A DNA stretch of 64,000 nt from Fomitopsis serialis (GCF_022376445.1 NW_025955000.1:243181-307180); one strand, 5' to 3'; counted from the stretch's first letter, positions 45,430-60,069 are shown. Program-made: numbers and translations. Notes: generated by a model not told the origin, from the letters alone.

Positions 45430-48400
45430 AGAGTCATTGTCGATGCTTTCAAGACGAAGTTAAGTTCAGGGGTGTCACCCCCTGATGAGTTCAGTTTCTT
45501 CCAGACCCACCATGTGTTCTTGCTGTGGACGCGGCAGGACGACCACACTGGCAGGCTGACCACACTGACATGCCGCCGACGCTGGAAGGGACTTGAATCG
45601 TAAAGATGCGCTGAACATTCTGGAGGTGAGACCTTGAGCAGCCCCGGCTGTACATTTGTCCCATGAATAGCTGTCAATATGTCAATAATCAGCGGGAAGC
45701 ATCATCATGGTCAGACTGCATACCATGCAGGCCGATGGTAGTGGGCTCGCGCTGCCCCGCGCCATTAGGATTCACGACCATGAGTGAGATGTAGAATCAC
45801 GCCGATGCGGCAATACATACCACAAGTTTGATGTGAGTCCTCGGCGCCGGGGAAGTAAAGTTGCGAAGAGTCAAGAATGTCGCGGCCGTAGTTTGCCATA
45901 CAATACGGAAACCCGGAAAAGCCATGGACCGGAACCTTGTGTCGTCGGTCTACGCTTCCATCTTGCCTCTTGTCAAGGGAGGGAGGCCCAGTCCGGTCGC
46001 GAAGCAAGCAAGGGCTAGCATGAAGTACATTGTGCCCCAGATACTACAGGAGATCGTACAACACCGGTGGCCCGGGATGGTACCGGGTACGTCCTCAGCG
46101 GGTCTCCTCCTCGGTCGGTCGGTAGGCCTTCTGGCGCGCCATGGATTCGGGTTTGTAGTGATCCAATGCACCGTACAGTTTGACAGTTGAACCACCGTTG
46201 AAAGTATGATGTTGACCACTCTGTCGAACATACGTCAAGCATTCACGCAGCGAGTCCCTCCGAGTCCCTTTTAATCTGAAAAAAAGCCGTAAGTCCAGGC
46301 TCATCGTTGATCTGCAAGCACTATCGTACCACCCCTCCTATGCTCCCTTACGATACCAAAGGATCGATTCAGATCCCATAAGACATGGCCCAGCACCGAG
46401 TTCACGCAGCTGCACGACGATCTGTGCTTGCGCGCTTGAAGATCAATTCCGTCAGTGAACGAGACTCTGGAAAGACGGACGACTCGCCGGTCTGAGTCGT
46501 GTGGTAACCTGCCATGGCCTGCCCTGAAGAGAGCAGCCAATTGGCAGCCCGTTCGAACAATAGGCGGGTAGCAGATGCTTAAGTCGAATGGATGCAAGGC
46601 ATCGCAGATTTGTTACGCCGGAGACGAATGCCACAATCGCTCACATACCTGTTGATGCGGTAGTGAATTGGTGTCGACTACTTCAATCTTGTCCCGACGG
46701 CAGTAGTTCGAAAGAAGATAACCTGTTGGCCTGTTATGGTTAAACACTGGCACATTAAGCTGCGGAAGTCTTCACTCATCCGGTAGTAGACGGTCGCCGG
46801 TGTGCGCAACACGCAATTCCGCGCCGTTTCAGCATACCTTCAATAGTGAGGCGAGCCCTCAGGAGCCCGCTATCGGGCTTTCGCGCCTCACGAACTGCGA
46901 CTGAATATGTATGGGTGGGTCCTGGCTACCCATCTTATTGGTTGAAAGGAACTCGCCGAAGACTCCGGACAAGTCTCCCAACGGCGCATTCTACACACAG
47001 TAACTCAGCAGTGAATCGCCGTCTGCTGCCCTGAGCGCAAGGCATTCCGCGCATCTATTTCCGTGCGGCAAGCTGCGCATCTCGAGATGCTGACCTCTCT
47101 ACCATCCCAGATACGCAGAAGGACGTCAGCGACCTAAATAGCGCACGCGCGTGCAATGCACAGTCGGTACAGTCAGCAAGTCACGTCTTGAGCGCAGCCA
47201 TGCCCCGCGCGTCGTCCTCGGAGGAACTCAAACAGGCCAGGCATGCGTGCGGCCCATGGTCCGCGCCTCCCCGCGGGTGAGACGAGCCTGACATACAAGT
47301 ACATATAGGCTCCCATGGATCCTGCATCTCGCGCGATCGTCCGAATCGCGCATCTGGATTCTGGACGTGCCGTCCCTCAGACTGCAGGCCTCGTGCACGC
47401 AATCTGCGGGCATGCAGTGAGACGTGCGGGGTGCGTTCCGTGGTCCGTAGCTAGTCGGCGTGAGGCCTGGGCCCACGTCAGCGAGGCAACCTGTAGATAG
47501 ACGGAGGACGTGCGTGAAATGGCTGCGAGCCCGAGGGTTTATCTGATAATGACATCCTTGGCTCGGAGGAGGCGATATACGTCCGCATTGGAAGCGCGAG
47601 GTGGTACTCAGAACTGAATAGGGTGGTTGGTATTGTCGAGGATAACACCTGCAATGTAGCACGACCCACGGCCCTAAGTCAATAAGGATAACGCATCAGT
47701 TACATCCTCACGGAATTCGTCAAGACAGCCAAACCTCAATCGGTCGTCCCAACGTGGACCAGCCGGCCAATGCGAAGGCCGTCCGTCACCCAAAGAGCCC
47801 GACCCACGAACGCAGCGCCTGGGCACGCAGGCGACGAAACCATCTTTCCCTCGGACGCATGCACGTCCCGGCACCCAACAGAGCCGGAACACGAGCGAAG
47901 TGGATTCGTGGAGGTTCCTGTGATACATTGCCTATGCCGCGTCATCGAACACCACTCTAGAAACCCGCGAACATAACCTACGTGTATATTGACGTGGGCG
48001 TGGGCCCAAGGCCGCGGACGTCCAGTGCAACGACGGCACGGGGAGCCTGAGGGCTCCCGCGCCGGCAGAATATGTCAATTCGGAGCCTATCGGAGGGACG
48101 GGAGACTGGACGTGACCTGCGGAAGTAGGTTTGCGTGCGCGGATTTGAGTTCAGGTTCAGATGAGAGTTCTCGGATGTCTTTTCGAGTGAGAAGAGCTAG
48201 GGTAAATGGCAGTGGAAGACGGGGCGTGCCAGGAGTGCGGATGGATCACCTCACCGCGCGAGGTGAAGCGTGAGGTTCGCCTGGCAAAGTAGTTCGAAGT
48301 CTCGAAGCACCAGCCTTCGGCTTCCTCTCTTCGTTTTCTGAACATGGGCGCAGCAGCTCAGCCTAGAGAACCTCGCGCGTCCGAGATGGGAAAGCCTCCG

Positions 48401-51400
48401 AGTCGAGGTGAATCTCCGGGGAATACCCTACTGGGCCGCTCCCATCCCCTCCCGAGTCGCCTCCTAAGGGCGGGCGCGTACGCGTCACGCACCATCGCAG
48501 TCGAATCGCGCATCGTGCTTCTCGAGATTGGATCGCAGTTCAAGTTCAGCGAGCGGATGGGGGGTTAAGATTAGGGAGGAAGCGCGCCCGTCTGCTTCTA
48601 GATCCGTCTTCCCGCGTTCTCGCTTCTTGATGGGACGTGCGCCGCGGCTGGCTGGCCGATTGCATGCCACGACGAGACGGGTCGTGCGCCTATCCGGGCG
48701 TGAATATCAGGATAACGACAGAGGGTTCTGTGTCATGCCGCTGGCATAAGCGGGTGGTAATCCGGATGTGGCGGGCGACAAACGTTGACGTGTCGAAGTC
48801 GGGGATGTACAGCGCAAGAAACAGTGGAATTTCCGTGCTGTCACGGAGTGGCCTGCCGGGGCCCCTTCGCCCATCGCGTCTTCCTGGCGGAGTGGACATG
48901 CTGAAGAGATCCTGACGATTCAATCTAGTGCAGGTTTCGTCAACGTCTCTCCTTCGACCTGCGCGTTCCAGAACAGGTTAGGATCATTCTTGCTGTCAGT
49001 AAAGCTCATGGACGACGCACCACTGCGCCGGCTGGACGCATCTGTCCGATCGAGGGACTCGCTGTCCGCTACGTAGAAGAGGCTAGAAGGCGCATCACGC
49101 TTCTCCTTAGCCCGGAATCCACGCCCCCAAGCTGCACTTCTCGGTAATGTCTACATATATTGGTGGGAAACACAGATGCCTGTGAGATTAGAATAGGGTG
49201 GTGCGCCACTAGCCCGGTGGCCATCCGGATGACGAGATGCAGAGATGCTGCGTCGAAGGCCGTGCACTAGTGGCCCTCCGTTCAGATCAGCGAGCCCCAT
49301 GACGCATCATGCAAGCCACCACGTCGACTCGAGCGCCATGCAGACACTGCGGTCTTCGTCAAAGTCGAGAGCAGTGTCCCAACAGGATGGGAATGCCTGA
49401 GAGTCGCACGCTTCTCCATGGGCGACGTCCGAGTCGCCGAACACGCGGGAACAGATCTGGACGTCCTCGAGATGATGCACACGTCCGGATGCTGAAGTAG
49501 CTCGCGTGATGGGCCACCATCCGCCTCCAGTCGGCATAGAACGTCCAGAGGCAATCGATAATAGCGTCTTAATTGACGAAGCCCGGGAAGGCGGCCGGAG
49601 GAACGAGGCCACATCTGAGCGAAGAATCGCAGCCCGACGGGGATCGTCTCGGACTCGCGACATTCCACCGACTCGGAGACAAGACAAGGAAGGACACTAG
49701 CGAAGGGAACGGCCCATCAGAAACGCGGAGGTACTCGTGAGGGCGACGTACGAGATACGTAATGATCCTGCACAGCTGATCTTGCCAGTGGTGAGTAACG
49801 GCAACGGTTCTTCGCGGAAGGCGTGCGTAGCGAGCCTCATCAGAACGCTCGCCAAATAGTCTGCACGGGCTGGAGGCGCGCAGAAGTGTTTGCGAAAGGG
49901 GGGGCATGCCTTAGACCTGAATTGTACAAGACTTATGCGGGAGACCGCCCAGCACACCGGGCCGTCAACGAGACCGCACGTAGACACAGCATCTGCAGCG
50001 ACGTACTTCGCGCAGGCCCGCGACGCATCGAGACATTCTGCCCAGATTCGCCAGAAAAACGCAGCAAGCATAACGACGAGATGTACGACCCTCTGCGGAA
50101 CAAATACTCGGACAGGACAGTGTCTCCAAGGCTGCACGTCCGGCACCTGGGCGATATACTTTCTCAGATAGCAGCAGTAGTAAGAACAGAGCGCGACTCA
50201 CTATGCCTAGAACGCCCCTGATGGGCTCCGAAGAAGTTTCAGGGCAGTATCGAGCTGTGTCCGAATTCGCGTCCACATCCAAGTCACAACCTGAACCACA
50301 AGCTCGAAGGCTCCCAACCGCGGGAGCCCGCTCGAGCTTCAAACCCAGGGCGTCCGCCCGCCGCCAGGCTCCAGCGGCTCAGACATATCGTACAACAGGC
50401 CCCAACGAACCAAGTCCGTAGCGGGGCCACCTTCTCAGTTCTGGAAGGCCGCGTCCGCGTCCGCGCCCTGCCGCGCGACTCGCCGGCCCGACGCGCATCA
50501 GCGCAAGGGAGCCGGCGACTCAGTAGTCAGTGCCCTGGGCAGTCCACGCCCGGAAGTTCAATACATGGTCGATGGTGAGCAGCCAGCGTACCGACGCACG
50601 GGCGCCCCGGCCCCGGGCAAACGTGCGGAGGCCCGCACCGCGCATCTCGCGACGGCAAGCGTGGACGCACTGGCAGAGTCTGATCGAACGCAGGGTCCGT
50701 GTTCGGCCACCCGTTCAATCGACGGGGCCCTTCGAAATCGCGCTGCGAGCCGGCCGGGGTCCAGGCGGGTTTCTCGAGTGCGTGCGTACGCCCAGACTCG
50801 GACGCGAGGGCTGGCTTCCCGTCGCCGGCGTCCTTGCGAGAGGAGGGGCGCACGCAGTGCTGCCGCGTGCGGGCCGGCGACCCAGCGCGGATGGGCCAGG
50901 GGCTGCTGGGGCCGGGGCGCGCGCAGACAGATGGGAGGACAGGCCAGTGCCGGTGGGGTCTCGGGGGATGCAGCCGCGGAATCGGCGTCGGCAGGAGACG
51001 GGCGCGTGCGGTTAGACGGGTGCGTTGGGCCTGTGTATGCGGGCATGGGTTGCTGGGTACGCGCGGAGACGTGTCCTAGAGATCGAACGGGCGCACCACG
51101 TCCGCGCGCGGCCGGCCAACGAGGCCCGCGGCGTCCTCGACCCTGCACCCGTCTCGTCGCGCGTCCGGCCACCCAGCGCGCGCGCGGGTGTGCGTCCGAG
51201 CCCTCCACGGCCGCCCACACGCCCCGTAAGCTCGCGCCTCGCGCCTCTGGCTCGCAGCGTCCTCGGCGTCGAGTCGCCCAAATCTCGAGTCATGCGGTGT
51301 CCACTGTAATTGAGCGTCTGCGGCCTCGGGATTCACGCGCCATCCGTACGTGGGCGGCGGCGACTCACTGCATATGGTTCAGTCACCCCGACGTCGCAGT

Positions 51401-54400
51401 GCCGTGGGGGACGACACCGCAGGACGGGACGACGCACATGAAACGCGCCGTCCGGAGCCAGTTCGAAGTGCGCGCAGCTACGCCCGCCGCGGGACCCGAA
51501 CAGTGTCCACTGTCCAGCGCAGGGTGCCATGATCCACCCGCATCAGCCCAGAACCCGAAGAGCCAAGCGCATTAGTGCGAGCCGTGTCGTAAACACGAGG
51601 AGCCCGCGCTGCAAGCTTCATGTTGGCTGATCCGTCTGGACGATGCGCTGCGGCTGGTGTGGAGCCTGGGCGCGATGACCCGTGCTGGGTAGGCGACTAG
51701 AATGGAGGGCGGGAGAGCGAATAGAGGTCGGCTGAGATGCACTGCTGTCGACGCGGCGACATCATACGACATACCTGCGCGCTCCCTGGCATCCGATGCA
51801 CCGCAGGCGTGCGCAGACCCGTATCGCAGAGCGGGTGCAGTACTTGGCGCGGCCGAGGTAGGAGGTCGCAGTGAACTGTTTGGCCGGGCCTTGGAACTTG
51901 GAGCTTGGAGACTGGCGTGCGCGATGGGTGTACGCGGGTTTCGCTGGCCTACGATCTGCATGCCGTTCCAATCGGTGTCCCGGTACACGGCAAGCGCGTT
52001 GACCGAGAGTGACGATGGAACCCTCGCGGTGGCCATCACCGAAGGCGGACAATCGCGCGCTGCACAGACTCCATCAGCGCATCAGTTCGACGAGGCCGGT
52101 TCAGGCAGGCGGAGAGATTGATGGAGCGACCGAAGGTTCGGGCTGGGTGCAGTTGCAGTGAGTGATGGGAGGGAGAAGAGAGGACGGGTGGCCGGGGCCC
52201 AGAGCGCGGAGGATGGATCAGGCTGGCCCGCTGGGGGCTCGATACGCGGGTGCCCGATGCCGATTGGGATGGGCGATGGGCGTCCCCATCTGTTTTCCGT
52301 GTCTGGCACCGTGCATGGAAGGCTCCCGGAACAGCCCGCGCACAGACAACTGCCTGATCGCTCGACCGCCCGAGCCTCTGAGCGTCAAAGAAGCGCCCTG
52401 CAGCTCCGAGATCCCCTGGACGGATCCCGTTATTACGCGTCTCCACGCCGTATGCACGTCCCTCCACAGGAAATCCACCGCCGAACGCTCTGATGCTTCG
52501 TTCTTGCGTCTCCAGCGCGGCGACCGGCCCTCGACCCGACACAGCGGGCACCGTCCATTTGCGCGGGGCCAATAAGACTAGGCTAGCACTAGGCTGGCTG
52601 ATGGCGGCATGTGGAGGCGTGGATGCACTCTGCAACGCTTGGAGCGCGGACCCACATGGCGGCGGACGCGGTAGCGAGAACCGTTGTGCCGCTTTGGAGA
52701 CCGGTGGCGGCGGGCGCGGTGCGCTGGTGGCGGTGGCGCGCCTCACAGATCTCGATCGGTGCTGCGGCAGCCACTCCGTCACATCGATCCTCACTTGCTT
52801 GGCCCGCTGGGTACGAGTACACTGGACCGCAAGACGTTCGCATGTATGTGTGGCTCCGCTGGGCTATGTATCCAGTCGACGGACACTCTCGCTATAGATC
52901 GCAGTCTAGAAGCGGCCACGAAAAAACTCGCTGCTACGTCTCTACTGGTACCGATCCCAGCATCAGCAAACCACTCGAACCTTCACTCGCAGCCTCCTCA
53001 CGATCCACAGCGCCCAAGAACACCCGTTCATCCCCCGTGAGAAGCCGCGCCGACGAGCAGGTGGTGGGCGCTGTGTCTCGCTCCAGCCCGGGCGCTTCTC
53101 GCAGTGCTTCCTGACGACGGTGCTCGTCAGCCAGTGATATTGCACGGACGCAGAACGGGTGCGCCGTCTGAGCTGCAGTCTGCGCGCGCCGTGGCGAAGA
53201 GCGGTTCGTTCCAGATCCCTGCCAGGGGAGCCGTCTCGTCTGTGGAGGATCGGCACCGCCGGACTGGCCCGTGGCGCGCAGGGCGGTGCGACGGCAGGCC
53301 CCCACACAAGTCAAGTCGCGCTGAACACACGCATCCCAAGTCCTACCTCCCAACCTCCCAACCTACCGTCAGCATCAGCATTACTCGATAACCAATCTCT
53401 GACAGCCCGCCCGCACAGAGATCCCGCGATCGCAAATCCCCAGCCCGCAAGCGCTCCTCCCCCTCCAGGTTCTCCCGCTACACCGTCTCGTCTCGCCCAT
53501 TTCGGATTCTGGACCTCGCCGTCCGGACTTCTACCTGGAAACACGCGCGCAGCCCGGTCCCCAGTGGAAACCGCGCGTCGTCTCAATCGCGGCCGAGGGA
53601 GGACGCTCTGAAGCCGCAAATATGGCTGAAGCTAAACGTTGAGGGGTGGCAGCGGGCGCTGCTGATCCGCGCCGCAGCCACCGCCTGGCCGATGCGTTCG
53701 GAGAACGCACCCCTTCTGTGTCTGTGTGTCTGTGTCTCTGTCTATTTGTGTATCCGCGTCCGTGCGATAGGTAGGCTGATCTGAGAACTTCGAGTTTGAC
53801 GATCTGCGTGACTGCTGGCAGTCGGTGGGGGTCCGGGCGGGATGGACTCGGACTCAGGAGCGCGGCGGGCCGGGCGAGGGTGAGGGGGGTGAGGGTTCGA
53901 CGCAGCGAGCTAAGTAGTAGTAGGAGGGGTGGACTTGAATGGGCAGGGGAGCGGTTGGTACGGTTTGGTTTCGGCGCGCTGGAAGGGGACGTACTAGTAC
54001 TAGCATACTTTGATGTCGTACCTAGGAACGAATGAACGAAATCGCTGGTGTCTCGAAACTGCCGTTCAACGAGTCCGTGCGCAAACGTGTCGGCGATGCC
54101 CTCGCGGAAACGATATGTTCCTGCTCTGCGCGACAGACAACCTGAGAGTGATACAGTATTATTCCTGGAGCGCCGAGCCGTTGGTGCACTCAAGCGACAG
54201 CCTGACAGCTGGTGCCGAATGAGCCATGCATGCACTACTACGTCTGTCCCGAGCGCGCGAGACTGGACAGACTGCGGTCATGGCCATCTGCAGGGCTGCT
54301 GCCACGGCTCCACACATCCGTGAAGCTTGTACACTCCCTCGTCCACGTCCGCGTTCAGAGTGAGCAGACAGAGGTGCGATGGCATACGGGTGCGCCCACC

Positions 54401-57000
54401 GGCACTGGTACTTCATCGACAGACTCCCCGCGTCCAGAACACAGCAGCGCACGCACCGGCATCGTACAGATCCGTGCTGAGGGCACGTCCTCAGCTCGGA
54501 CGGCCCAGATCTCCCGAGTCGTCGATGCACAGACGTGCGTGTGGTCTGACCGCGAGTGGCGCGACACAGCGTGTCTCCCGCGCGCACGGCCGTCGTCCAA
54601 GTTGGCAGATGGGCCAGGGGAGATAGCCTCCGCGTCTCGGCCGACCTGCCACCCATCCCAAGTCAAGTCTGAGCCGAGCCACCTGTCCCCGTAACATCGT
54701 GCCAAGTGTGTCAGCGCCAGCGGCGTCGTTACGGAACCAACGGCACCTCCAAGTCGACAGCCCGCAACGGGGTCCCTGTCAGCGGATCCATCCGCGTTAG
54801 CCTCGTTCTGGGATCCGGGGCGGACCCAACGAGACAGCGCGAGTCCGCGGGGGCTGCAGGCACTTGAAGCAGTATAGCGGCGGAGCCTGTACCCTCACGG
54901 CATCTCCCAACGCATGCCCGTGCCAGTCTGCCACCCGCAGCCCTCTGCATTCCCCCTCGCCTGTTCGGTTGTTCGTCAGACGGGGACGGAGCACCCGGGC
55001 GCACGGCGAGTTGGTAGCCTCGCCGGGGATCAGCCTGCCGCGGTGCTGTCCCTGTCCCATGCACTCCAGGGGATCCGGGTCCGGAGATGCGGCAGACAGA
55101 CAGGCGGCGACTATCGCGCGCTGGGGATCAGTGCCCAGCGCCGGCCTATTCAGTCGTGCAGGAGCCCGCGACATTTTCTGGGCGTGCGGGTGCCGCGGAG
55201 TATCATCTTGTGTCTGTGTGAGGTGTCTGGTGCGTCGCCCGCGGAATCGGGCCGGCGGGCGAGCCTGAGCAGCGATGACATACCGAGCTGTGCAAGCGTG
55301 CATGCAGAGAGAGGCCTTCTCGGACGGACTTGAAGGACGGCACGCAGTTTTGGAGGGGTCCCTCGGAGCTCGCGTCATCGCGGCTGGGTCGAGCCTCGTC
55401 TAACCAATGTGCCTGCAGAGATAGAGGTGGAGGTGGCAGTACGTTGAGCACGAGTGTCCGCGAGCGAACTTGGACCTACGTCACGGCCGTCCGTCCTCCC
55501 GAGCGTATCTGCCAACTGCACTCAGGATGTGGCGTCCGCATCCATGTTCAGGCCCCATAAGATTTTTCCGCGAAGCACGGCGACGCACTGGCAAGACGCC
55601 AGTGCACGAGCCCGTCATCGTCATGCGGAGGGCGATGCGCACGTACATTGGCACGCCACGGCCGCTCCTCCCGTCCGACAACTCGAGAGCAACGCCAGCA
55701 CGCAGTGTCCTGCAGGCGGCCGCTGTCCACGCGTCAGAGGGGTCTATAGCACGAGAGGCGATGCACCGACGCAGGTCCGTCCACTCCGCGAGCCGTGGCG
55801 GTGAGTAGCGGCCCGACCTTGCGTGCACAGCCACCGCGCCTCCGCGCGCCGCTCCCAACCTGTGCTCCCAAGCTCGCGGCCCGAGCGTGGACTTCCCTTC
55901 CCGGCCAGCGCGCCGTGCACAAACCCAGCGAACGACGGTCGCTACGCAGTGCTTTGGGAGCCCGGGCGGTGGCTGTGTCGTGCGCATTGTGCTTGCTCCC
56001 TCGCCAGTACTACCTACTCCGAGTCCGCGCGCCACTAGATTATCACTGCCACCCTCGAAGATGTGAGGTGAGCTCCATTCCTGCTACGTCGCGGAGGCTC
56101 CTCCTGTCCGACTGCTTCTCATGCAGCTGTTCGTCGATGGGCACATCCTGGACAAACGGCGAAACAAAAATAGAACCGTTTGTGAACATTCGAGCGAGCG
56201 CTCGCGAGCCGCGGTGCCGACGCAGCGCTTCCTCGATAGACGCAGACCGTACTCCAGCATCCCGATAGATCCCGCGAGTTTCTGCGGCATGCAGCCGTAG
56301 ACAGAGTGCCGACACCGTCCGCGCGTGTCGTTCGCTGCCAGCCGCCTGGCCAAGCCCGAGATCGAAGCCAAGATGCGCGCGGGGTCAGTGGCCGTAACCC
56401 GAGGGGCGGCCGCCGTTCACGCTCAAGTTGCTCAGTTCGTCCGCCCGCGGGGTGATCCATATACACGAGGCTCGCAGGTCGGGCGCGTCCACGGCGAGCG
56501 CCGGGCCCATCACGGGCAGCGACAGCGAGGATCCCGTCTCCGGATATGGGCTTCAATGCCTCTGGCTCTCGATCTCGCGTGACCGGGCTTCTGTGGCGGG
56601 TACCCGGCGAGCGTGGGCGGCGACGGCCGGTGGGGAGGTCTGATGGGCTCCGCATCCGCATCACCGTCAGAGTAGTCCCAGCCTCTGGGCTTCGGGTTGA
56701 CGTCGACGTCGACGCGGCTTCGTCTTCGAGCGGAATCCGCGCGTCTGGGCCTTCTCCCGCACCTTGTTCGCGTTCGCGTTCCCCGCCTGCGCCGCGATTG
56801 ACTCGCCGCGGCACCCCAGCCTTGGCCAGTTCTGACGCAGAGACAGCTCGCATCGAAGCCCCGGCGTCTCCCGCCGCTCCCGCGCGCCGTCACTGGCAGC
56901 GAGCCACGCGGCTCTCGCGTTGCCCCCGTCGGCCCTCCCTCGTGGGCTGGCACAGACGTCGGCGCGACGATTGCGGCGGCGGGTGATGTGGCTTCGGGCT
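45430..57000. other. Long GC-rich stretch with no supported gene
   Basis: Many open frames exist on both strands, the longest about 336 residues at 50565-51575. They overlap one another, are rich in Arg/Ala/Pro/Ser as random GC-rich sequence would be, and show no domain, signal peptide or consistent splice structure. A TG/TC-rich microsatellite lies at about 53715-53755. I cannot exclude diverged small genes. Confidence 0.45.
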
Positions 57001-60000
57001 AGATTCGGCCTTCGCACTCGTCGATCGCGCTTGTGGCGCAGACAGCATCCGAGCCAGAGATGGGAGGCGCATTGCCCTTTCGGGCAGCGCCCAATGACAG
57101 CACGTCCCGCGACGGCCAACCCAATCGCTGCTCCGTCTGCCCGGGCCCATCGATCAGCGCGGCACCGAGCGTCTGCGCTGTGTCCGTCCGGATTGGCTGG
57201 GTGCGCCCGCGTGCTCGCCGTCCTGAATTCATTTAGAGCGGACGGGCGGTTGCGTCATCAGTAGCGGATTGGTTCCGGGAATAGGCCTGGTGATTGGCTG
57301 TCAAGGGAGGACCAATGGGCGGCCAGAGAGCCCAAGGAGGGCGCGTCCCTGCTAAGAACGGTAGCGTGGGTCTGAAACGGTCTTTCCAGGCAGGACGCGC
57401 CCTATCTGCATCCACCACGAATTCGTCGGATGGCGCAGCAGTGTCATAGGTGATGTGTAGCAGGGCGAGAAGGGCCGGCATGCCCTGTTTCGCTGGTCAG
57501 AAACCGTCGACGCGTCCTGCAATTAATCAAAGACGAGAACACGTCGGAGCCAGTTGCGCGGCCTTATGTGGGATTTCCGTGCTCAATGCGCGCGCGGGCG
57601 ACCTGAATTTGCGAATGGGATGAAGGATCTGTTTGTTGGCGAAGGGCGGGGCCCTCGGGCTGTATGTGCTGTCGTGCGCAAGACCAGGAGCGACGTCAGT
57701 CAGATGCCAGTTTAGCCTTTGACAATGGGCTGGCAGACGGCACGCACCAGATGGGCCAGATGTGGCGAGCAGTGGACGGAATCACTGGCCAACCGCATCA
57801 CGCGTCCCTGCTCGGTGACACCGAGTGCTATCAGCACGGATAAGTTCGCTCCTGTTGCGTATGCGCCTCGCGTGGAGTTGGCGTGCCCTGCAGGACAGCC
57901 TAAGGCCATCATTGGCTGAGAGCATAGGAGAGCTGGCGCACCGCGAAAACCATAACAGCCCCCCGCTGATTCGCTCGTGCCCAGCAGCATCAGAGGCTCT
58001 CCGCCGCTGGGATCTCGAACCAACGGCGCGCGAACGCGAAGCGACGTCGAGCTAGCCGCCGCACGATAGGCGCTGCCCTTCCCATTTCGTCCATGCCGAC
58101 GTCGCCCTGCGCGGGCGCCTGGGCGCGTCCGGATCCCATCACGCTCAGACTCGAGTTGGGCACGCGGCTGCGGCGTACGTACTCGACCGCGACAGCATCG
58201 TCTGCGGTACGTCAACGCGCATGCGCGGGCGAGATCGCCCTCCGCGCGCCGCGTCGCCAAGATCGCGGTTGCGTCGGGATCGCCAGCTGCTCGCGGTCGG
58301 GCACGGCCGCCGGGTCGTCCGAGGCGTCAGACCTGCCCGCCGCGGTCGCGTCCCCCACCAGCCCGCCGCACCGCTCCTGCGCCTCCCCGCGGCCGTCCGT
58401 CCCAATCCGGCAAGACCCGCGCCCACGACGTCGTGCGCAGGCATTAGCGACGCGACGCTACTACTACAGGGGAACGCCCCCGCAATCTATCAGCTCGTCA
58501 TGAGCGGAGGAGCCTACGCGTGATACCACATACCGGGCCACCAATTTGTGGCTGCTCTGGCCGCCGAACGAGGCGGGCGGGCGGGGCCGGGATGGCCGGG
58601 GCGGGCTGCGATTGGCGGAGGCGATTCAATTTCGGGTGGGAAAGCACAGGCGCGCTCGCGGGACGCCCAGATGGTGGGCGAGATGTGCTAAATCGGAGGT
58701 GGCGAACCGAGATGCGCGGAGCTGCCTTTTATGGATGCATCGTCGAGATTATATCGCCGGAGAGCGGCTGCCGGTGCTGATTGGCTCGTGCGGGGCGCAG
58801 CCTGGATGGCTCGGTGCGCGTACGTAGAAGCTAGAGCGGCGACTGCCCACGGCTATGGGCACGGCGGGCGGGCGTGGTGAGCAGGATTTGTCGTGCTGAC
58901 TGACCCGGGCGACGGTGCTGTGCAGCGTTAACGGTAGCTGTTTTTTTGGTTGTCGTTGTCATTGTTGTTGTTCTGTGGGACGTTGACACAGGGCGAGCGA
59001 TGGCGGTGTTGCTAGAAGCGACGATCCATGTGTTTTTGTGGGTTCATACGTCGTCGGAGTGGTACAATGCGCTACAGCTGTATTGTCTGCGAGAAGAACA
59101 AGGACACAAATTGGGAGCACTGCAACGGGTGCGTACGAAAGCCGCGTGCATCGCCTGTTACGACATGGGGCGCGTTCTGGCTGGCGAAGTGGCTGTCACG
59201 GTGCAGGTCGCGAGCTCTGGAACAGGGCTGGGGAGGACGAATTTCGATATGATGCCCGCGTCGATGAGTGGGAGAGCCCGCGGTGTGGCGTCCTGATTCG
59301 GGGAGAGGAGGTGCGAAGAAGCCGAAGCGTCGCGCATTGGACGGCGTGGGTGGGCATTCCCTCGCGCGGGTGGCCCGCGAAGGCTGCTGCACACGCAGGT
59401 GGCTGCAGGAGGAGGTTGCCGGCCTCGGACACCGAACCAGCAGTGCAGGCGCCGGGCGGGCCGGACCGGGCGCGGACCAATGGGGGGCGGCCCGCGGGCG
59501 TGTCGGTTGGTCGCAATAAATGCAGGCGTGGGAACAATGTAATAATGACGGCTCGGCTGCGCGGCGAACTCCGCGCGCGCTAGTGAGATACACACGCACG
59601 ATCTGCGGGTGCAATAGACTAAATGGCCTCCTCCGTCACCGTGCGCCGCTCCCCGTGCACTGGGAGGGCAGCCTGTGTCTACGTGGACAGAGCATGAGAG
59701 CTATGGGGCGAATGGGCGGGGGTATGGGCGGTGTGCACGCGTTGCTGGGACCGCTGGCAGGCCCGTCGCGTGTGTGGCTCGGGGTGGCTGGCGGGGGGCC
59801 GGTGGGCTGGGATGGGCCCAAGGGCGGGCGAGATGAAACGCCCCCCGATCTGGAGGAGATGGGATCTTGGGTGCATCTTCTGTGCGCGTTGCTTCTGGCG
59901 AAGTGGCGAGTGGCACCCGCGCGAGTGGGCTGGATCAGATCACGCCTTTATTTAATGCACGCCCGGAGATCCTCCCTTCCCGTCCTCGCGTCTATCGCGA

Positions 60001-60061
60001 TTCGCTCCGCCTCTCTTCCAGTCTTCGCGCGCATCCCAGCTCCCTCCCATCCTTGCCCTCG
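57001..60061. promoter_or_regulatory. Extended upstream region of the TEA factor, rich in CCAAT boxes
   Basis: CCAAT or its complement occurs at 57091, 57121, 57192, 57268, 57293, 57312, 57911, 58541, 58611, 58780 and 59477. No coding region is recognisable. I infer a long regulatory region for the downstream transcription factor; a non-coding transcript is also possible. Confidence 0.35.
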
Positions 60062-60069
60062 TATATATA
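60062..60069 (+). promoter_or_regulatory. TATA box of the TEA-domain gene
   Basis: TATATATA about 63 bp upstream of the ATG at 60132. Confidence 0.55.

Noticed and set aside
50565..51575. 336-codon plus-strand frame in the gene-poor region.
   Set aside because: Arg/Ala/Pro-rich, overlapped by equally long frames on other strands, no domain, signal peptide or introns.
57990..58060. GGTTCGAGATCCC-like sequence on the minus strand resembling a tRNA T-arm.
   Set aside because: No acceptor stem, D-arm or anticodon arm could be fitted around it.
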